From the NCBI GenBank assembly GCA_964526635.1, contig CAZGLR010000162.1, positions 1 to 6,044 of the forward strand: a DNA stretch of 6,044 bases. Direction: 5' to 3'. Source of the stretch: CAZGLR01 sp964526635 (lineage in GTDB: Bacteria > Zixibacteria > MSB-5A5 > GN15 > JAAZOE01). Below, piece by piece: positions 4,956 through 6,044 of this stretch. How positions within the stretch are numbered: position 1 is the first letter of the stretch; each line of letters begins with the position of its first letter. The notes beneath the pieces are model-generated. The model did not search any database and had not been told where the DNA came from. It worked only from the letters and a program-made list of their open reading frames with translations. Position numbers and translations under genes: made by a program.

Positions 4956-6044
4956 ATGAATTCCGGATTGTCTTCGCTGTATACCCATGAAGACTGGTGG
5001 GCGATCTGGTTCGGCTTTATCATCTTCATTGGAACCCTGCTGCACTGGATTCCCACTATCCCGAAAGTCGGCGGCTGGACCGATCATCCCCTGGCGGCAT
5101 TTCAGATCATCAAAGACGGCGCTGCTGCAGGCAATATCCTGCTTCCGCTGGTGTTTCTGATGATCGGCCTGGGAATATTGACAACTCTCGGGATGTTCTT
5201 CATGAAAACCGTGCCGGTCGGCAAATACGCCGTCGGCTTTGTTGTTGTTTTCATTCTGGCGGTCATTTCATACTGGATCGCTCATCAGACCAATATCAAG
5301 TACTGGGGGCTCAGTTATGCCATGTGGGCGCTGCTGATTGGATTATTGATCTCGAATACCATCGGGACGCCATCGTGGTTGAAAGCCGGGGCCCAAACCG
5401 AACTGTTTATCAAAACCGGGCTGGTCCTTCTCGGCGCGGAAATTCTGTTTAAAAAAATTCTGTCGCTTGGTCCGCCGGGACTCATGGTTGCCTGGATTGT
5501 CACTCCGATCGTTGTCGTCTTCATGTTCTGGTTTGCCATGCGCGGACTGAAGATGAAGAATAAGGAACTGGCCATGATCATAGCCGCCGCGACATCGGTC
5601 TGCGGAGTTTCCGCCGCCATTGCCACCTCTGCGGCCTGCCGCGCCAAGAAAGAAGATCTGACGCTGGCCGTGGGGATGACGCTTATTTTTACCGTAGTGA
5701 TGATGATCTTTATGCCGATCGCTATCAAGGCCATTGGCATGGATGCTGTCCTCGGCGGGGCCTGGATGGGCGGTACGATCGATTCCACCGGGGCCGTTGT
5801 CGCCGCCGGATCTATGCTCGGTCCCGACGCCGAAAAAGTGGCCGCTGTGGTCAAGATGATTCAGAATGTTCTGATCGGGCTGCTGGCCTTTGCCGTGGCG
5901 ATTTACTGGTGCTGCAGTATCAAGGCCGAGAGCGGCAGCCGTCCTGATGTTATGGAAATATGGCGCCGTTTCCCCAAATTCGTCCTCGGCTTTATTGGCG
6001 CATCCATTCTCTTTTCATTTATCGTGGTACCCAGTGTTCCGGGT
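4956..6044 (+). CDS. YeiH/PSE-family (putative sulfate exporter) membrane transporter, N-terminal part; runs off the right edge
   Basis: Open for 363 codons to the window end with no stop. It is strongly hydrophobic, with about ten membrane segments, near 14-33, 60-83, 91-109, 119-134, 152-165, 174-196, 205-228, 236-258, 299-318 and 342-360. Signature stretches of the YeiH family are TGLVLLGAEIL (154-164), SVCGVSAAIA (214-223) and the MGGTIDSTGAVVAAG region (271-285). Family core similarity begins near residue 95; the first 90 or so residues, with two membrane segments, look like an N-terminal extension. The ATG follows GAGGTG with five bases of spacing; an in-frame GTG six bases upstream is a weaker choice. 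Substrate is not proven for most of the family; sulfate or sulfite export is inferred from the family name and the sat-apr-qmo neighbours. Start confidence moderate, family confidence good. Confidence 0.82.
   Translation, partial: MNSGLSSLYTHEDWWAIWFGFIIFIGTLLHWIPTIPKVGGWTDHPLAAFQIIKDGAAAGNILLPLVFLMIGLGILTTLGMFFMKTVPVGKYAVGFVVVFILAVISYWIAHQTNIKYWGLSYAMWALLIGLLISNTIGTPSWLKAGAQTELFIKTGLVLLGAEILFKKILSLGPPGLMVAWIVTPIVVVFMFWFAMRGLKMKNKELAMIIAAATSVCGVSAAIATSAACRAKKEDLTLAVGMTLIFTVVMMIFMPIAIKAIGMDAVLGGAWMGGTIDSTGAVVAAGSMLGPDAEKVAAVVKMIQNVLIGLLAFAVAIYWCCSIKAESGSRPDVMEIWRRFPKFVLGFIGASILFSFIVVPSVPG

Noticed and set aside
5315..5854. 179-codon open frame on the minus strand opposite the transporter
   Set aside because: Low-complexity Ala/Thr/Ile/Ser protein typical of the complement of a membrane protein gene; the plus-strand frame carries the family signatures.
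1..6044. CRISPR arrays, insertion sequences, tRNA or rRNA genes
   Set aside because: No regularly spaced repeats, terminal inverted repeats, transposase-like frames or RNA gene signatures were seen.

Overview
The window carries part of the core energy machinery of a dissimilatory sulfate reducer. Sulfate is activated by ATP sulfurylase (sat) and the resulting APS is reduced by AprBA. Electrons come from a Qmo-type membrane complex, of which only the QmoC-like subunit is visible. Base composition is mixed, with moderately GC-rich genes and AT-rich intergenic DNA. Gene content points to a sulfate-reducing bacterium, such as a Desulfobacterota-like lineage or another phylum with a sat-aprBA-qmo pathway. 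No rRNA or other marker here fixes the taxon. A sulfur oxidiser running the pathway in reverse is possible but less favoured.

Layout. On the minus strand, reading leftwards from 2836, lie sat (2836-1595), aprB (1529-1095) and the first 358 codons of aprA (1076 to the window edge). They are closely spaced and no terminator is visible between them, so they are probably one operon. To the right is a divergent, AT-rich control region of about 680 bases (2837-3516). On the plus strand follow a qmoC-like gene (3517-4770), a clear rho-independent terminator (4810-4846), a short spacer with several palindromes, and a YeiH/PSE-family membrane transporter (from 4956) that runs off the right edge.

How the parts work together. 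Sat makes APS from sulfate and ATP. AprAB reduces APS to sulfite and AMP. QmoC, a fusion of an HdrC-like two-[4Fe-4S] domain and an HdrE/NarI-like membrane cytochrome domain, is expected to pass electrons from the quinone pool through QmoAB to AprAB. The transporter may move sulfate, sulfite or another small anion, but that is inferred only from family name and neighbourhood.

The most interesting part is the divergent control region. It has a perfect CRP/FNR-superfamily palindrome (TTGTGA-N6-TCACAA) placed like an activator or repressor site at the sat promoter. A one-mismatch copy of the same site lies just upstream of a good sigma70-type promoter for qmoC. A perfect FNR box (TTGAT-N4-ATCAA) abuts the qmoC ribosome binding site. 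This suggests that both arms are co-regulated by an HcpR/FNR-like redox or nitrosative-stress regulator. Other points are the separation of qmoC from any qmoAB in this window and the loss of the usual zinc-ligand residues in Sat.
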